From Phycomyces blakesleeanus NRRL 1555(-) (Eukaryota; Mucoromycota; Mucoromycetes; Mucorales; Phycomycetaceae): 64,000 nucleotides of DNA. The notes under the pieces are model-generated. The model worked only from the letters and a program-made list of their open reading frames with translations, was not told the origin of the DNA and did no database searches. Every line of letters starts with the position of its first letter. Within the stretch, counting starts at the first letter, position 1. The stretch covers positions 1,364,001 to 1,428,000 of the forward strand of contig NW_017265139.1 of NCBI RefSeq assembly GCF_001638985.1. Reading direction: 5' to 3'. Made by a program: the position numbers and the translations under genes. This document shows positions 11,021 to 23,867 of this stretch, piece after piece.

Positions 11021-12244
11021 TCAAGGTATTTGACCAAGTAAGCTAAACTCGGCCAATATTGCCTTGTTCTCTTGACTGGCATCCATGTGCTGTCTATGTT
11101 CTGCTTTAGACAATACGTCACTAATGGAGCGTGTAGTTTCTGCAGAAAATGCATTGTCAGGCGCATTATGTCTCTTGAGGCGATAGTAGAATGCCAAAGC
11201 TTTTAGATCCTGTCCTCGTTTAAGAAAGGCATTAATGATAAGATTAATTGACTGATCCAGTGGACTCAAGGGTTGCCATGGATGCGGAGATGCTTTGATA
11301 AGAAATATAAGTAATTGAGAAGATGTGGTGGCATATTCAGGGTTCTGGGCAAGCGTAAATACAGTCTTGGAGAGTATTTGACCAGCATGTGGATTCCATT
11401 GGAATGAGGTCGGCGATGCCACCCCACGGCGCAGCATTTCTTCTGCCACCTCTGCTAGGTTCGAGTGCAGTTCTGGGCGAAACGTCAAGTAATCCAGATG
11501 CTGTGTATATAATCCCATACCAGGTTTCACTATTTCTGCATATTTTAATATATCCCTCCATAGAAAATCAACAGCGTGTGAATCGCCATTGATAATAGAG
11601 TATTCGAGCATCACAGAATAATCAAAGGCTGTCCTTAGTTTGTTTAGTGATAGATGTTGCATTTTTTCCACATATAGCCGTGCTTTTTCGAGATTATTTT
11701 TCTTGACATGAGCACGAATTAAGTAGGTCATTGTACGGGTTGTTGGTAAAAGATGGTTGGATTGCAGTCTTTCAAATACATTGTCAGCCAACTCAATAGC
11801 ATTTGATTGTATAAATCCACGTATTAGTCGATTATAAAGTGTTACTGTGCTTATTTCGGCTTCTTCCATTTCACGTTGGATGGCTTCGAGTTGCGTAGTA
11901 TCTTGTATTTTACCGGCAAGGTCAATGGCGTGAGGAATCTCCTGCATTCTTTCGTGTGATAATTTTCCACGTGGAGGGAGATTAGGATGATTGCGACCAT
12001 TTAAGATAGCTTGCTCGATAATATTGCTATATGACTTTGCACTGTAAGTTGTCTTTTCTGTAAGTTTATCGCGAAATGTGGCGGTGAGTCCTAGATAGAG
12101 ATCTTTCTCTTCTTTAGGACTAAGGAATCGTCGGAACCATTGGGTGGCTGAGGTGCCATAGGCTGCGCAGGTGAGTTGTGTAAGGGCAGGAGCCCATTTA
12201 CGTTGGAGGTATCCACGAGTAGATAACAGTGCATTTTGTGCCAT
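11021..12244 (-). CDS. Pentatricopeptide-repeat (PPR) protein, mitochondrial-type
   Basis: A single-exon gene of 407 residues. The N-terminus (MAQNALLSTRGYLQRKW) is basic and poor in acidic residues, as expected for a mitochondrial targeting peptide. Two clear 35-residue PPR units occur at about 133-167 (VTLYNRLIRGF) and 168-202 (MTYLIRAHVKKNNLEKAR), with weaker helical repeats after them. PPR proteins bind organellar RNA and act in its processing, stability or translation. The target of this one cannot be read from sequence. It shares a 255-bp divergent promoter region with the coiled-coil gene at 12500. The lack of introns contrasts with most neighbours. Confidence 0.85.
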   Translation of the reverse strand: MAQNALLSTRGYLQRKWAPALTQLTCAAYGTSATQWFRRFLSPKEEKDLYLGLTATFRDKLTEKTTYSAKSYSNIIEQAILNGRNHPNLPPRGKLSHERMQEIPHAIDLAGKIQDTTQLEAIQREMEEAEISTVTLYNRLIRGFIQSNAIELADNVFERLQSNHLLPTTRTMTYLIRAHVKKNNLEKARLYVEKMQHLSLNKLRTAFDYSVMLEYSIINGDSHAVDFLWRDILKYAEIVKPGMGLYTQHLDYLTFRPELHSNLAEVAEEMLRRGVASPTSFQWNPHAGQILSKTVFTLAQNPEYATTSSQLLIFLIKASPHPWQPLSPLDQSINLIINAFLKRGQDLKALAFYYRLKRHNAPDNAFSAETTRSISDVLSKAEHRQHMDASQENKAILAEFSLLGQIP

Positions 12245-12499
12245 TAGACAGAAGGTATTGATATGTGTAAATAAATAAAATAAAAATAAACGTGTGATGA
12301 ATTAGCTAGTATTCCGTGTGTGCATGTGAATGTGTTTGTATGTGAAGGTGATTAAAGAGATGACGTCAAGAAATACTAAATGGCATTGTCGCCATCGATA
12401 AAAGGAAATAGTGATTTTAGTGGCAAATTGATTTATTTGTGTGTGTGCGAGCCAATCATATATAATCTGTACCTGTAGTGGCAAAGTGGCTGGACCAAA

Positions 12500-15256
12500 A
12501 TGTCAGATATGATGAGTGAGTACAAGATAACCCTGCCTCTATTTGAGCCATATTTATATACACAATTTCTTTCTTTTAGCTTGCATGTGTTTACTTAAAC
12601 TTTGAGTTTTAGAAGTCGCCAGTTAATTTATATCTTGCATTATAAAAGTGAAATATTTTACTGCAACAAACATAAAGTGCAAACCGTTTAGAGAAATTCA
12701 GTACTGTATTTCTCAATACGAAAATTAATATTATTGCCTAATACCGATTTTTTTTGTAAATTTAATATCGAAGACCCCTATTATATTGGGATTAGTATTT
12801 GATGATTCCTATACCAAAAGCACTAGGTTCTAAATAGCTTCTTTAAATTTACTGTATACACAAATATACTATCTTTACAAAAAAAAATTACTTCTATACC
12901 AGATAGTATCGTGTCCAAGACGGTTTTATTTGGGAGATATATTAGCTTAAAATATAGTTTGCTGAAGCACAATAATTATCGCTTTTCAAGCCACATTACT
13001 CTTATTTTCCCGTTTATTTAGTGTGATAAAATATACCCAATACCCGAAATACAATAGTATATTTCTTAGCATAGGCAGACACTGAATATTAGACTTGTAA
13101 ACTAATCAAAGGTGGACTTATGTGCAGACATAGACGTATTAATTTGGTAAAAATGAGTGAAATAATGGCTTTAGAATCCCTCTCTTTTTTATTATACTTT
13201 TTGGTCAGCGTCACATAATAATCCCGCTTTAACTGGTCTTGCAAGTTCACAAAGATTAATTTGCTTAGATTATAGGTCAAGTAATCGAATCATTCATGCC
13301 ACTCGGATCAGACCTTAATGTTCTTTTATCAAATTCTGCAAAAGTTGGAGCTGTTAAATTAGCATGTGGATCAACTTCTACCAATTCTGATACTGGTGAT
13401 CATTCAAGAATTCAAAAGCGACTTTTGGTTCGAAATGCTGAATCAAATGAACGCAAGTTATTCGCTGCCAGCTTTGGAGATTCTGCACCACCATTAAGGT
13501 GAAGACTTGAGATACAAAGAATAGAAATGCATGTAGAAATATGTCCACTGATTGACTTGGTTTGTGTGAAGAATACGCGCAACATTACTTCAAAATCAAC
13601 AAGACAATCTTGAGAACGAAGAGATTACTCAAATGCTTTCAACAGCATACAATATGTGTGATATATGGTATATTATGGTCTCTAAAAATAAACAGTTCAA
13701 TCAGTTCAATTTTTTATATATATATACATATATGTGTATTTGCACATGATTTATTGTGTAGTAATATTCCAGAAATGAGATCAATTGTGGATGAACTCAA
13801 GAGTCGTCATGAAGACACTCAACTTTCAATTGAATATCTGGAAAAGAAATCACAGCAGGTTGATAGACGAAATTCACAGACAGAACCATACTTACAAAGA
13901 TAGCTCAACATATGTGTGTACATTTTTAGAATGAGAAGGAGATAGCATCTCTTTCCGCCTTGCCACCTCTACCAACAGATGATCTCAAAGAACAAGATGA
14001 TCCCAAAGAACCAATTCGATTAAAACTCGAAGTGAATGTCCGAGATCTAAAAGAAGATATATCTCAGTTAGAGAAGAGTGCTAAAGAAAAGAGAAAGATG
14101 GTAACGAGCACATTGTAGAAGGATATTTACTGGCCTTATTAATACCCAGTGTCTAGATATACGATTTAATAGCGAAAATCGATTATGCAAAGGCAAATCA
14201 AGAGCCACTGAAAATAAACATTAGCAAACAACCTGGGGAAGATTCTATACTTGAACAGATAAAGCTCCAAGAAAATGTAGGTTGACGCTATCTTAATGTG
14301 AGCCTAACCCACCGCTAATCTGATCTACTGTAGACAATTAATAAATTACAAAAAGATATCGAGAAAGAACAAAATTTACTCAAAGACTATGGAAAGTACA
14401 CCATATTCACTCGCCTTTAATCAAATATTCTAATAGTACAACAATAGACTCAAAATTCGAAGCAATCGCAGCCTCAAAAGAAAATCCGAACCTAAAAGGA
14501 AAGCAACCAGCTCAGCATAATTTACAAAAGTCTCAAGTAGAACTAGGTGCTGAATCACGTGAATTATTTACTATACTTTGCGCAAAGGCAGATAAGATTA
14601 TCAATGGTGCCAATGAGGTACGTTAAAAGGCTACATAGCAGGCAAAAGGAATCTTTTTTTTTAAAAAAAAATCACTGATATCAATAGTTGAACCAACCCG
14701 TTGTTGATAAGGCTCAACAACAAGAATTTATCGAAGCAATGGTGAGTGTATTTGTACTATATTTTCTTTTATTCAATAGCTAAAAATTGTGTATTCTTAT
14801 ATTTTAGAACGAAATAAAATATTCTTTGGAGCAAGTTATCGGTGATATTCAAAAAGCACGGAATATCAGTATCAGCATTTCTCACTTAAAGTAAGGAAGA
14901 TTCTATGTCTGTGATTACAAAACGAGCTGAAATCATGGCCTTTTAGGAAAATCGACCAAAACATCAATACCTTTGCATTAGATGGTTATAAACACGCTGA
15001 ACCAGATACTGCACAGGATGTTTATGTACCTTCTCCTACGATAAGATTGATTGCCAAGATTCTTTGTATACTAGAAGAGCCAAAGGTTCGAGAGGCTGGT
15101 ATTCCAATGTCAGTCCTCAAAAAAGAGCTCTATAAGTTTGCAGGTACTATTGGACAAGATGAAGGAACCGCAGCCCAGGCAATCTATAGACTGACAGCAA
15201 TGGGACTTGCTTCTATTGATCGAAGCAGTCCTGATCTTATTATCCAACTCACTTAA
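12500..15256 (+). CDS. Unidentified coiled-coil protein with globular C-terminus
   Basis: A spliced gene of about ten exons. The proposed first exon is only 16 nt (12500-12515, encoding MSDMM plus one base). A donor GTGAGT follows, then a long intron of about 760 nt. Exon 2 (13276-13498) joins in frame and reads SQVIESFMPLGSDL. Later short exons give heptad-rich helices (LLQNQQDNLENEE, VDELKSRHEDTQLSIEYLEKK, LKEDISQLEKS). The last exon from about 14946 encodes a compact domain of about 100 residues that may be a winged helix (LKKELYKFAG, AIYRLTAMGLASID) and ends at TAA 15254-15256. Coiled coil plus C-terminal globular domain is seen in kinetochore and spindle proteins, but I recognise no family. 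Internal exon borders are approximate. If the tiny exon is wrong, translation could start at the ATG at 13296. Confidence 0.7.
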
Positions 15257-16921
15257 TTATAAAATGATTTATTTAATATTTTCTAATGACCACCAATATC
15301 CGTATGTATTGTACACACTACACTCCTAGAACAGAACTTAACGATAAAATATTTGGCTTCTAATTCCAAATAAACTATACATCAACTTTATTATGTTATA
15401 ATTTCTCAGAAGATGACCAAATGTGCTGGAAATTTGTATCGATATTGTGGTATACACACCACAATTGAATGAAGAATATATCTCACAACCAAACACTGGT
15501 TCCTTCTTGCTAATGAGCCTGGCAAGGACAATCTCCGGAACTGTTATACACCAGGCACACATACACTACACACTCATACAGTGTAAACCAACTATTACAC
15601 AACAGGGGTTGAATTACAGGGATTTGAATAGTAACAGATATAAACAATATTATTTTGGCTCTTTAATAAATAACACTCTCACAATATCTACTTTTTCCAT
15701 TATTGAGATACTAACCCATAAACAATCCCGAATACCTCAGATATATATATATATATATCGTAAAATAAAAATAAAGTAAAAATCTTATATACTGTGTGAC
15801 TATCGCAAGTATACAGTGCTTCCGGATCAAGCTGCTTTCATTCCTGAAGAATACAGGTCTAGAGATCTTGAGTATTGCTTATAGAACTCTTTCTCTCTTA
15901 AAGCCCGGAATTTAAATCGTGCCAGGCGTGTTGAATTTGGTCCAGGTCTGGGCTCTGTAATAACCAGTGGTCCAAGCACTGGATTTTCCAGTGATTTATG
16001 CACCACGTCGTGTAGGATTCTGTGTTGCAAATATTACCATATTATTGGAATGTGAATATAGCGTTACTTTACTCATTCAATACTTTACACCAAAGATTAA
16101 AATCATTGGACAGACCGTTAATATGGTGCTTAGTCTGCAGATATTAGCCCCAGTAGCCCTCAAGTTCTTTGATAATATATATAACTTTCAAAAGAGCTAT
16201 GTCCCACACTCATATAAAGAGTATCAGCATCTGTAAAGCTTATTATATTTGGTCATATAGGTCTGTGACCTGCTTTAGTTTTTTTAGCAGTTTATCAACA
16301 CTTAATGGTGTTGTAAACCGTTGTTTTAAAGATGTTCCTGTGATGTATAACCTCAGTTGAGGTGTTATTGGTTTCATAGAGCCAAAAAATACCTTTACAC
16401 TCAAACTCTAACAGTTTATGTCTATAAAGAAAACACTTGGTTACTTTTATGTTTTAATGACATTTGTGGTTAAGTTTGAGAAGAAAGTTTTAGGAAGAAA
16501 AAAAAACTCAAAAAATGGAAATTATTGTTGATTTCTGCTATCGGAGTGTGATATAGGTTTTTCAAAAATATTAAAAGGGGTGTTCAACAGCTTTTATTTT
16601 ATGGTTTTAACTTTAAACTTTTGGGTTTAAATATTGGCCCAATAGAAATTGATATGTTCAAAGCTCGCTGATAAATTAAAACTGAGGTCTTCAAGCTAGC
16701 GCCCAGAGATTTTTTTCTTATAGACTTAAATGTTTTCAGATTAATTTCAACCAATAATTTTGTAATTTAAACTTAAGCATACAAATTTAAAAATCTAAAA
16801 GACTGTTGAACCCCCCTTAATAATCGGTATAATAAAGAAATGAAATAAAATTAGCAAGACTTAAAGTCTGCAGATAATAGAAAAATAGAATATAAGTAAC
16901 TAGCAGTCGGTTGATATGGAT
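15257..16921. other. Intergenic region containing a probable MITE
   Basis: No supported gene lies between the coiled-coil gene and the 3' end of the Ypt6 gene. A minus-strand frame at 15827-16030 gives plausible amino-acid composition but has no recognisable motif. A 250-bp element with terminal inverted repeats occupies 16571-16820, about 100 bp downstream of the Ypt6 stop codon. Confidence 0.6.
16571..16820. mobile_element. Probable MITE, 250 bp, with terminal inverted repeats
   Basis: The left end reads TTAAAAGGGGTGTTCAACAG and the reverse complement of the right end reads TTAAGGGGGGTTCAACAG, so they match at nearly all positions apart from a 2-nt gap and one substitution. TA dinucleotides flank both ends (16569-16570 and 16821-16822), as expected of a Tc1/mariner-like target duplication. 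A TTAA duplication as in piggyBac-like elements is an alternative reading. The interior is AT-rich and non-coding. The element is small and has no transposase, so it is non-autonomous. Confidence 0.6.
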
Positions 16922-18113
<1,192 letters not shown>

Positions 18114-19532
18114 TCGAAAGTACGATGAGATGGGATGAGAAGAAAAGGGAAGTGTCAGTCTTCAAATCGGCCCGTGACTTAAATTTTTCTGAGCTATATT
18201 ATCAGAAAAAAAACTCCTCTTTCTCTTCCGTTACCCCACTCATGCGTGTATACAAAATTCATTGGGCTTTTTAACTATAGAAAATAATATATATTTATAT
18301 AATAGAGCTTAAATATCTTGTCAAGCACAGTCATTTTATGCCACCCCCGCAATAAATGCATATGAAATAAATATACGCGCTTAGGTATCTGTGTGTATAG
18401 GCGTATATCATACAGGAATTAAATATACTGATAAAATTAGTATTTTAATACATCTGATACAGGTAGACTATTTGAGTTTTATTAATGAATACACAAGGTA
18501 TAAAGTGTAGTGCACTATATTTTATATGTTACTCAATTTTTTTTTAGCATTCACTCTATTTTAGAGGAAAACACATGTATTTAATGGCCTATCAGTATAG
18601 TCATTATTATTAACTTAGTAAGTATAGTAGTAGTAAATACGTTTTGACTCTACCATACATATAAAGAGCAAGAGTCAAAGATACCTTTATATAGACAAGA
18701 TTAACAGCCAAACTTTCTGCTTCATGTGTTGGCGCTTAATGAATTTGTGAACCATCCAATACATATAAAAATACAGGCTCAACTGTTTCATTTATTACAG
18801 GATTTTTACTTTAGATTGAGATGAATGAATTTTTTGTAGGGAAATTAGATTTTTGTTTTTATGCATTCGCTATATTTTGACACGTAAGGTAATTTTAAGA
18901 GGCAGTATAGCCAGCTATGTTATCATCATGAAGAAGGAAGCTCAGGCTGTATAGTGTTCAAGTCCGGGTTATTATCTAGCAAAGGGTTTTTATCCTTAAT
19001 GAAGACGCAGTAACAAGGGACAATACATTACTTCAAGAGGATGGGTTTTCAGGATAGTAGATGTACATTTAAATAACTATGGTGGGTCAAATAGTATGTG
19101 TATGCCTAGGAGTATGGGAATGAGAATAAATTGTCAATATAAAAATGGGAAAAGTGCTTTTAACGAGGTAGAAATGGATGCTTTATTTTGCTTCACGAAA
19201 TTTCCTCTGATAAAACCTTTACTGCCAACTGCTGCCGCTCCTTTCTTTCTCCGCAAGGTGGGGGCCACAAACCACCACCGCCACCGTCTCAATATTTTAC
19301 ACTTCTTTGTGTTCTATCAAAAGAATGTCTTCCCATAAATGGGAATAAGACGATGTCACGATTTCGCATAAAAGTAAACCCTCCCCTCTAAAAGAACAAA
19401 ACTACAAGCTTAAAGTTAGTAACTTAAGGTTTAACCTACTGAAGTCCTATATATATCAACATAGTAGTAGTTTCAACTCCCTATTTTTGCTCTTATATTC
19501 TTCATTTTTATTTTTGCATTTCTTTTTATACA
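18114..19532. other. Intergenic region between divergent YPT6 and SurE-like genes
   Basis: About 1.4 kb of AT-rich DNA holds the two divergent promoters. Plus-strand ORFs near 19096-19391 overlap a locally GC-richer patch but have no motif. No TATA box stands out. The DNA just upstream of the SurE start is T-rich (19480-19530), as is common before fungal start codons. Confidence 0.55.
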
Positions 19533-20947
19533 ATGTCAACCACAAATAAATCTTTTAGAGTCCTCATTACTAATGACGATGGCAAGTGAAATTTATCTTT
19601 ATATATCTACTTACCACGACAAAAGCTTCTTACTATGTTATTCTATTAAACAGGCCCACCAAACGAAGAGGAATCTCCTTTCATTCTTTCTTTTATCGAG
19701 TACCTAGAGAGTTTTGGCTGGGACGTTAAGTATGACGCGTTTTAAAGCTTGCACCATAATATTTACACGAAAATGGTATTAATTACAACATCTATTATAG
19801 AGTGTGTTTGCCCAATAGCCAAAAGTCATGGATTTCCAAGTCTTTTATGATCAAAGATAGTATTGAAGTGAGCTATTATAATCGGAAGACTAGACAAATT
19901 AACCACCACCAAAGTAGCCCCTCTGATTTTGTTTTGGTAGGTGGATAATCACTTTTTTTTTTGGTAACCAAGATATATTAATATATATATATATATATAG
20001 CTGAGCGGCACACCAGCAACTTGTGTGAACATTGCTCTGTACCATATATTTAAGGATGAATCCTTTGATCTCGTTCTTGCAGGACCTAATTTTGGCCGAA
20101 ACTCTTCAACGTAAAACAGCCAACAGTCAAATACGGATGTAAAGCATTGTTTCATTACTAAACCTTTTGATAGGATATACACTCTTGCTTCTGGCACTAT
20201 TGGCGCTGCAATGTAAGATTTGTTGAATTCATATATATATTTTTTTTGGAAGACACCTATAATAACCTCTCTTTCCTTCTTATCTTCTTTAAAAAGGGAA
20301 GCTGTATTATGCGATCAGAAAGCAATTGCATTATCATACTCTTTCTATTCAAGAGACTTTAGCAAATCCAAGATAGACCATGCATGTGAAATGGGTAGGT
20401 TCGATGCCCAAAACACAGGAGAAAATGTATTCATAGTTTGAGTTGTCTTTTTCTTTCTTTCTTTAGCATTCAAGGTTATAAATCACCTGTGTATTCTTGA
20501 CGAATGGCCTAAAAATGGACTTTTCAATGTGAATGTTCCATTGGTAGAGGAAGAGTGTCCTGTGCATTTAACCACATTTGCGCAGGCTAGCTACGGTAGT
20601 TTATTTAAGCCCATTGGATTACCGGCTGCAAATGTTGTAGAAGGAAGTGAGAATGTGGAGCAGCAAGTCCGAATGGAAGGGGAGGGTGAATCTGGCAGAC
20701 AGGTCTTTAGATTCTTGCCAGATTACAAGACCCTGAGTATATCCAAGACGCTAGAACCTGGGACGGATGCTTGGGCATTGGAAAATCGGTTTATATCTGG
20801 TAATTTGGATACATGCATACTCATGTATGTCTTTCTATTTAATGACCGCCTTTTTCTTTCTTGATAGTGACACCTATGCTTGCTTCGTTTGAACTTGCAA
20901 AACAGCCGAACGTAAACTATAGATTCGAGTCTTTGAATAAACTATGA
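19533..20947 (+). CDS. SurE-like 5'/3'-nucleotidase (acid phosphatase)
   Basis: A spliced gene of the SurE family, metal-dependent phosphatases acting on nucleoside monophosphates and other phosphate esters. The N-terminus reads MSTTNKSFRVLITNDDG and then PPNEEE. The NDDG motif is the SurE metal site. Further family landmarks follow: SGTPATCVNIALYHIF, DLVLAGPNFGRN, LASGTIGAAMEAVL and FNVNVPL. The C-terminus ends at TGA 20945-20947. The first intron begins with GC rather than GT (donor GCAAGT at 19582-19587), and only that choice preserves NDDGPP. Other introns are standard and short. In yeast the SurE domain is fused to a tubulin-tyrosine-ligase-like domain (PBY1). Here it stands alone. Confidence 0.9.
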
Positions 20948-21627
20948 TAGCTTAGTTCATCGGCATATTCAGATTAACTTTAAAAAATGTGTCACAGATC
21001 ATCTCTTTACTGTAACAATCAAACCAGAGAGAGAAAGAGGAAACAGGCTTGAGAATGCGACATGAAGGATCGACATCAACTAAAATACATTTAAAGCCAG
21101 ACAGGCGGGAAAGGACATGGGAATGCCTATCAATTTCTAACATCTAATACCAATCGCACAAAGCCAAGAGTCCTCTTGTAGAAAGAAAGGAAACAAAAAG
21201 CAGTGTACATCAAAAGAGGGCTACTTTAAGCTGATAAGCTATACCTATATGATGTAGTCAATTGGTGGTGTTCCTTTGTGTCTAGAGTTGCATATAAAGA
21301 ACAAGTGATTCAGGTTATGTTGGAAGAGTCATTCTTGAACAGGTTGCTTTTTGACTAGATAATTTATCTATACTAAATAAGTATACCATTGACAGCATGC
21401 CACAATAAGGCCAAGTTTATTTACCATAAAGACACCTACCCATTAGATTTCTGTGCTCACGAAATACCCAGGTAATCGAATAATTAAATAAATAGAATAA
21501 AATGAAGGCCCACACAAGTCCTGCCGCAACTCGATCACATCGTATGCGGGGCATGAATATTTAGGGTAAATTTTTGTAAACTTGCTTTCGTATCCCTTTC
21601 TCTTTTTAAGCTGCTGATAATTACGCC
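20948..21627. other. Intergenic region between SurE-like and SIT4 genes
   Basis: About 680 bp lie between two plus-strand genes and hold the 3' UTR of the first and the promoter of the second. A minus-strand ATG frame at 20952-21143 has no recognised motif, and I do not call it. Confidence 0.5.
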
Positions 21628-23186
21628 ATGGGCAATCCAGCTGAATGGCTTGAGACAGTCCGTAAATGCGAATACCTTCCTGAACAGGACATAAAGAAGC
21701 TGTGTGAGATGGTAGGTAATCGGGTATTCTGTAATACACACCAGCTCCATGGCAATCAATCGCGTAGTTCAATAAATAATAACATGAGTGGATGTCGCAT
21801 TGCGGTTGTATTCGAAACTAGGTTAAAGAACTCCTTATGGAGGAATCTAACATCCAGCCAGTACAATCTCCCGTAACCGTCTGTGGTGACATTCATGGTA
21901 ATCAGCTAACCATTTTGTTTACGGGTGATGATACCTAATACGAGCAAGTAATAAAAGAAAAATGAACAATGGAATCACTTAAACAACAATGGTTTTTATT
22001 TAGGCCAATTTTATGACTTATTGGAGCTATTTCGTGTGGGTGGAGATATCGAAAATACAAACTACATTTTCATGGTAAGATGGAATAAGAAAGCATTACG
22101 TGTAACAACAAGCTGGTTAACGAAGAAGTCCTCCCTTGCTCTTTTTGTTTTTTTTGGGTTGATATCTACACACACAGGGTGATTTCGTTGATCGTGGTTA
22201 TTTTAGTTTAGAGACATTCACTCTCTTAATGACTCTTAAAGCAAAGTGAGTTCAAGCGAATGTGTCTTAAAAAAGATTTAAGAAATTTGGTCATTGAATC
22301 AATATCATTAAAATACTAGGTATCCAAACAAGATTACATTGTTAAGAGGAAATCATGAAAGCAGACAGATCACCCAAGTGTATGGCTTCTATGGTAATAA
22401 TAACAGGCATTTTTTAAGGGGTATCATACTTACGAATTCTTATAGATGAGTGTCAAGCAAAATACGGAAATGCTAATGTCTGGAAATACTGCTGCTCTGT
22501 ATTCGACTATCTCACTCTTGCAGCGGTATGTTGAGTTATCCTAAGACACATTTTCATCCCTATCTGACTCGCAACCGATCGCAGATCATCGATGGTTCTA
22601 TTCTTTGTGTTCATGGTGGTCTATCACCAGACATTAAAGCACTTGATCAAATCAGAACTATACATCGTCTGCAAGAAATTCCTCACGAAGGATCATTTTG
22701 CGATTTGATGTGGTCTGATCCTGAAGAAATTGATACTTGGGCTGTCAGTCCAAGAGGTGCTGGCTGGCTGTTCGGAGGAAAAGTTACAAGTGAGGTAAGG
22801 TATCTTGGTATATTAACATTGAATATATGAATATATATATATATATGTGTGTACATACAAAAAAAACTCACAGATAAGATAAAAAGTTCAACTACATCAA
22901 CGGACTTAATCTTGTAGCAAGAGCGCACCAGCTCGTACAGGAAGGCTATAAGTATCACTTTCCAGATGATGAATTGGTTACAGTATGGTCTGCACCCAAC
23001 TACTGCTATCGATGTGGTAACGTGGCGTCTATTATGGAAGTACGTGACGTGAACGATGTGACAGAGAGAGACTTCAAGATATTTGATGCTGTGCCGGATC
23101 AGGACAGATTTACACCTTACAACGCAAGGAGTGGTCTTGGGCTGACATCAAGACACGGAGGCTCTGGTGGCCAGTACTTCTTATGA
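21628..23186 (+). CDS. SIT4: Sit4/PP6-type serine/threonine phosphatase catalytic subunit
   Basis: A complete PPP-family phosphatase in about eight exons. The spliced product carries all metal and catalytic signatures: [61 protein letters not shown] and [13 protein letters not shown]. The N-terminal block EWLETVRKC with [14 protein letters not shown] is close to yeast Sit4 and separates it from PP2A, PP4 and Ppg1. The C-terminus ends YFL, the PP2A-like tail that is carboxymethylated in relatives. Sit4/PP6 works with SAP-type regulatory subunits in nutrient signalling downstream of TOR and in the G1/S transition. The first exon ends at 21711. The start is the first in-frame ATG and matches the family length. 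Confidence 0.95.
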
Positions 23187-23867
23187 AGATGTTTTTTTCT
23201 TTACTAAAAACAGATACATCGATTATACAAACCCTATTCAAATCTCTCCTATTTTTTTGTTATATTCGGCAGGTCATCATCCTTGTCTATCCTTTTCACC
23301 TCTCTCCACTACATCCTCTCTTTATATATAATCGTACTTTTCCTTCCTGTACTGCGTGCATCCTAAATCCACTGCCATTCTGTTAAAGTAGATGATTCAC
23401 TGGATGATTTTATATATTTAGTATACAATGCATGACAGATCTGTAATAAAATATATTTTCTCTATCAGCATAATCTACATCTGTTAGTCTGATAGTGAAT
23501 TAATAGGTATATTACAAGGAAATCATTACTTATACATGTTTTTCTTACCCTAACAAATTTAATTAGCAAATATTCAAGTCTCGATTATTTTTTGGTACAA
23601 TAGTTGTCTTTTATTAGGGGGTTTCATCAGTTTTAGGTGTTTGCTTTTCAATTAAGCGATGCTTTAATACAGTATCCAAAAAAGCTTATAGATAAATGGA
23701 AATTTAAAAGTATATTAGGAGATTTAAAATATTTAAGTTAAGAAAAACAAACTCAACAAAGATACTTATACGAGGAAAGAGAAAGTTTTTTTTTTTATTT
23801 ATTTTAATAAAATATACCAAATACAATTGCTTTTTTGTTTTAATTTGTTACTCGAGTGCAATATTTA
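23187..23867. other. Convergent intergenic region
   Basis: About 680 bp separate the ends of the plus-strand SIT4 gene and the minus-strand PAS kinase gene. The DNA is AT-rich with AATAAA-like signals near 23445 and 23810. No gene is seen. Confidence 0.6.

Noticed and set aside
15827..16030. Minus-strand frame with a Pro/Arg-rich stretch, considered as a transposon fragment
   Set aside because: No catalytic motif or flanking repeat could be seen, so a transposon origin is not supported.
16569..16822. CRISPR-like or phage-like repeat
   Set aside because: There is one pair of inverted ends, not spaced direct repeats, and the sequence is eukaryotic.
20952..21143. A 63-residue ATG-started minus-strand ORF between the SurE-like and SIT4 genes
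   Set aside because: No motif, no promoter signal, and it overlaps the probable 3' UTR of the SurE-like gene. Not enough support.
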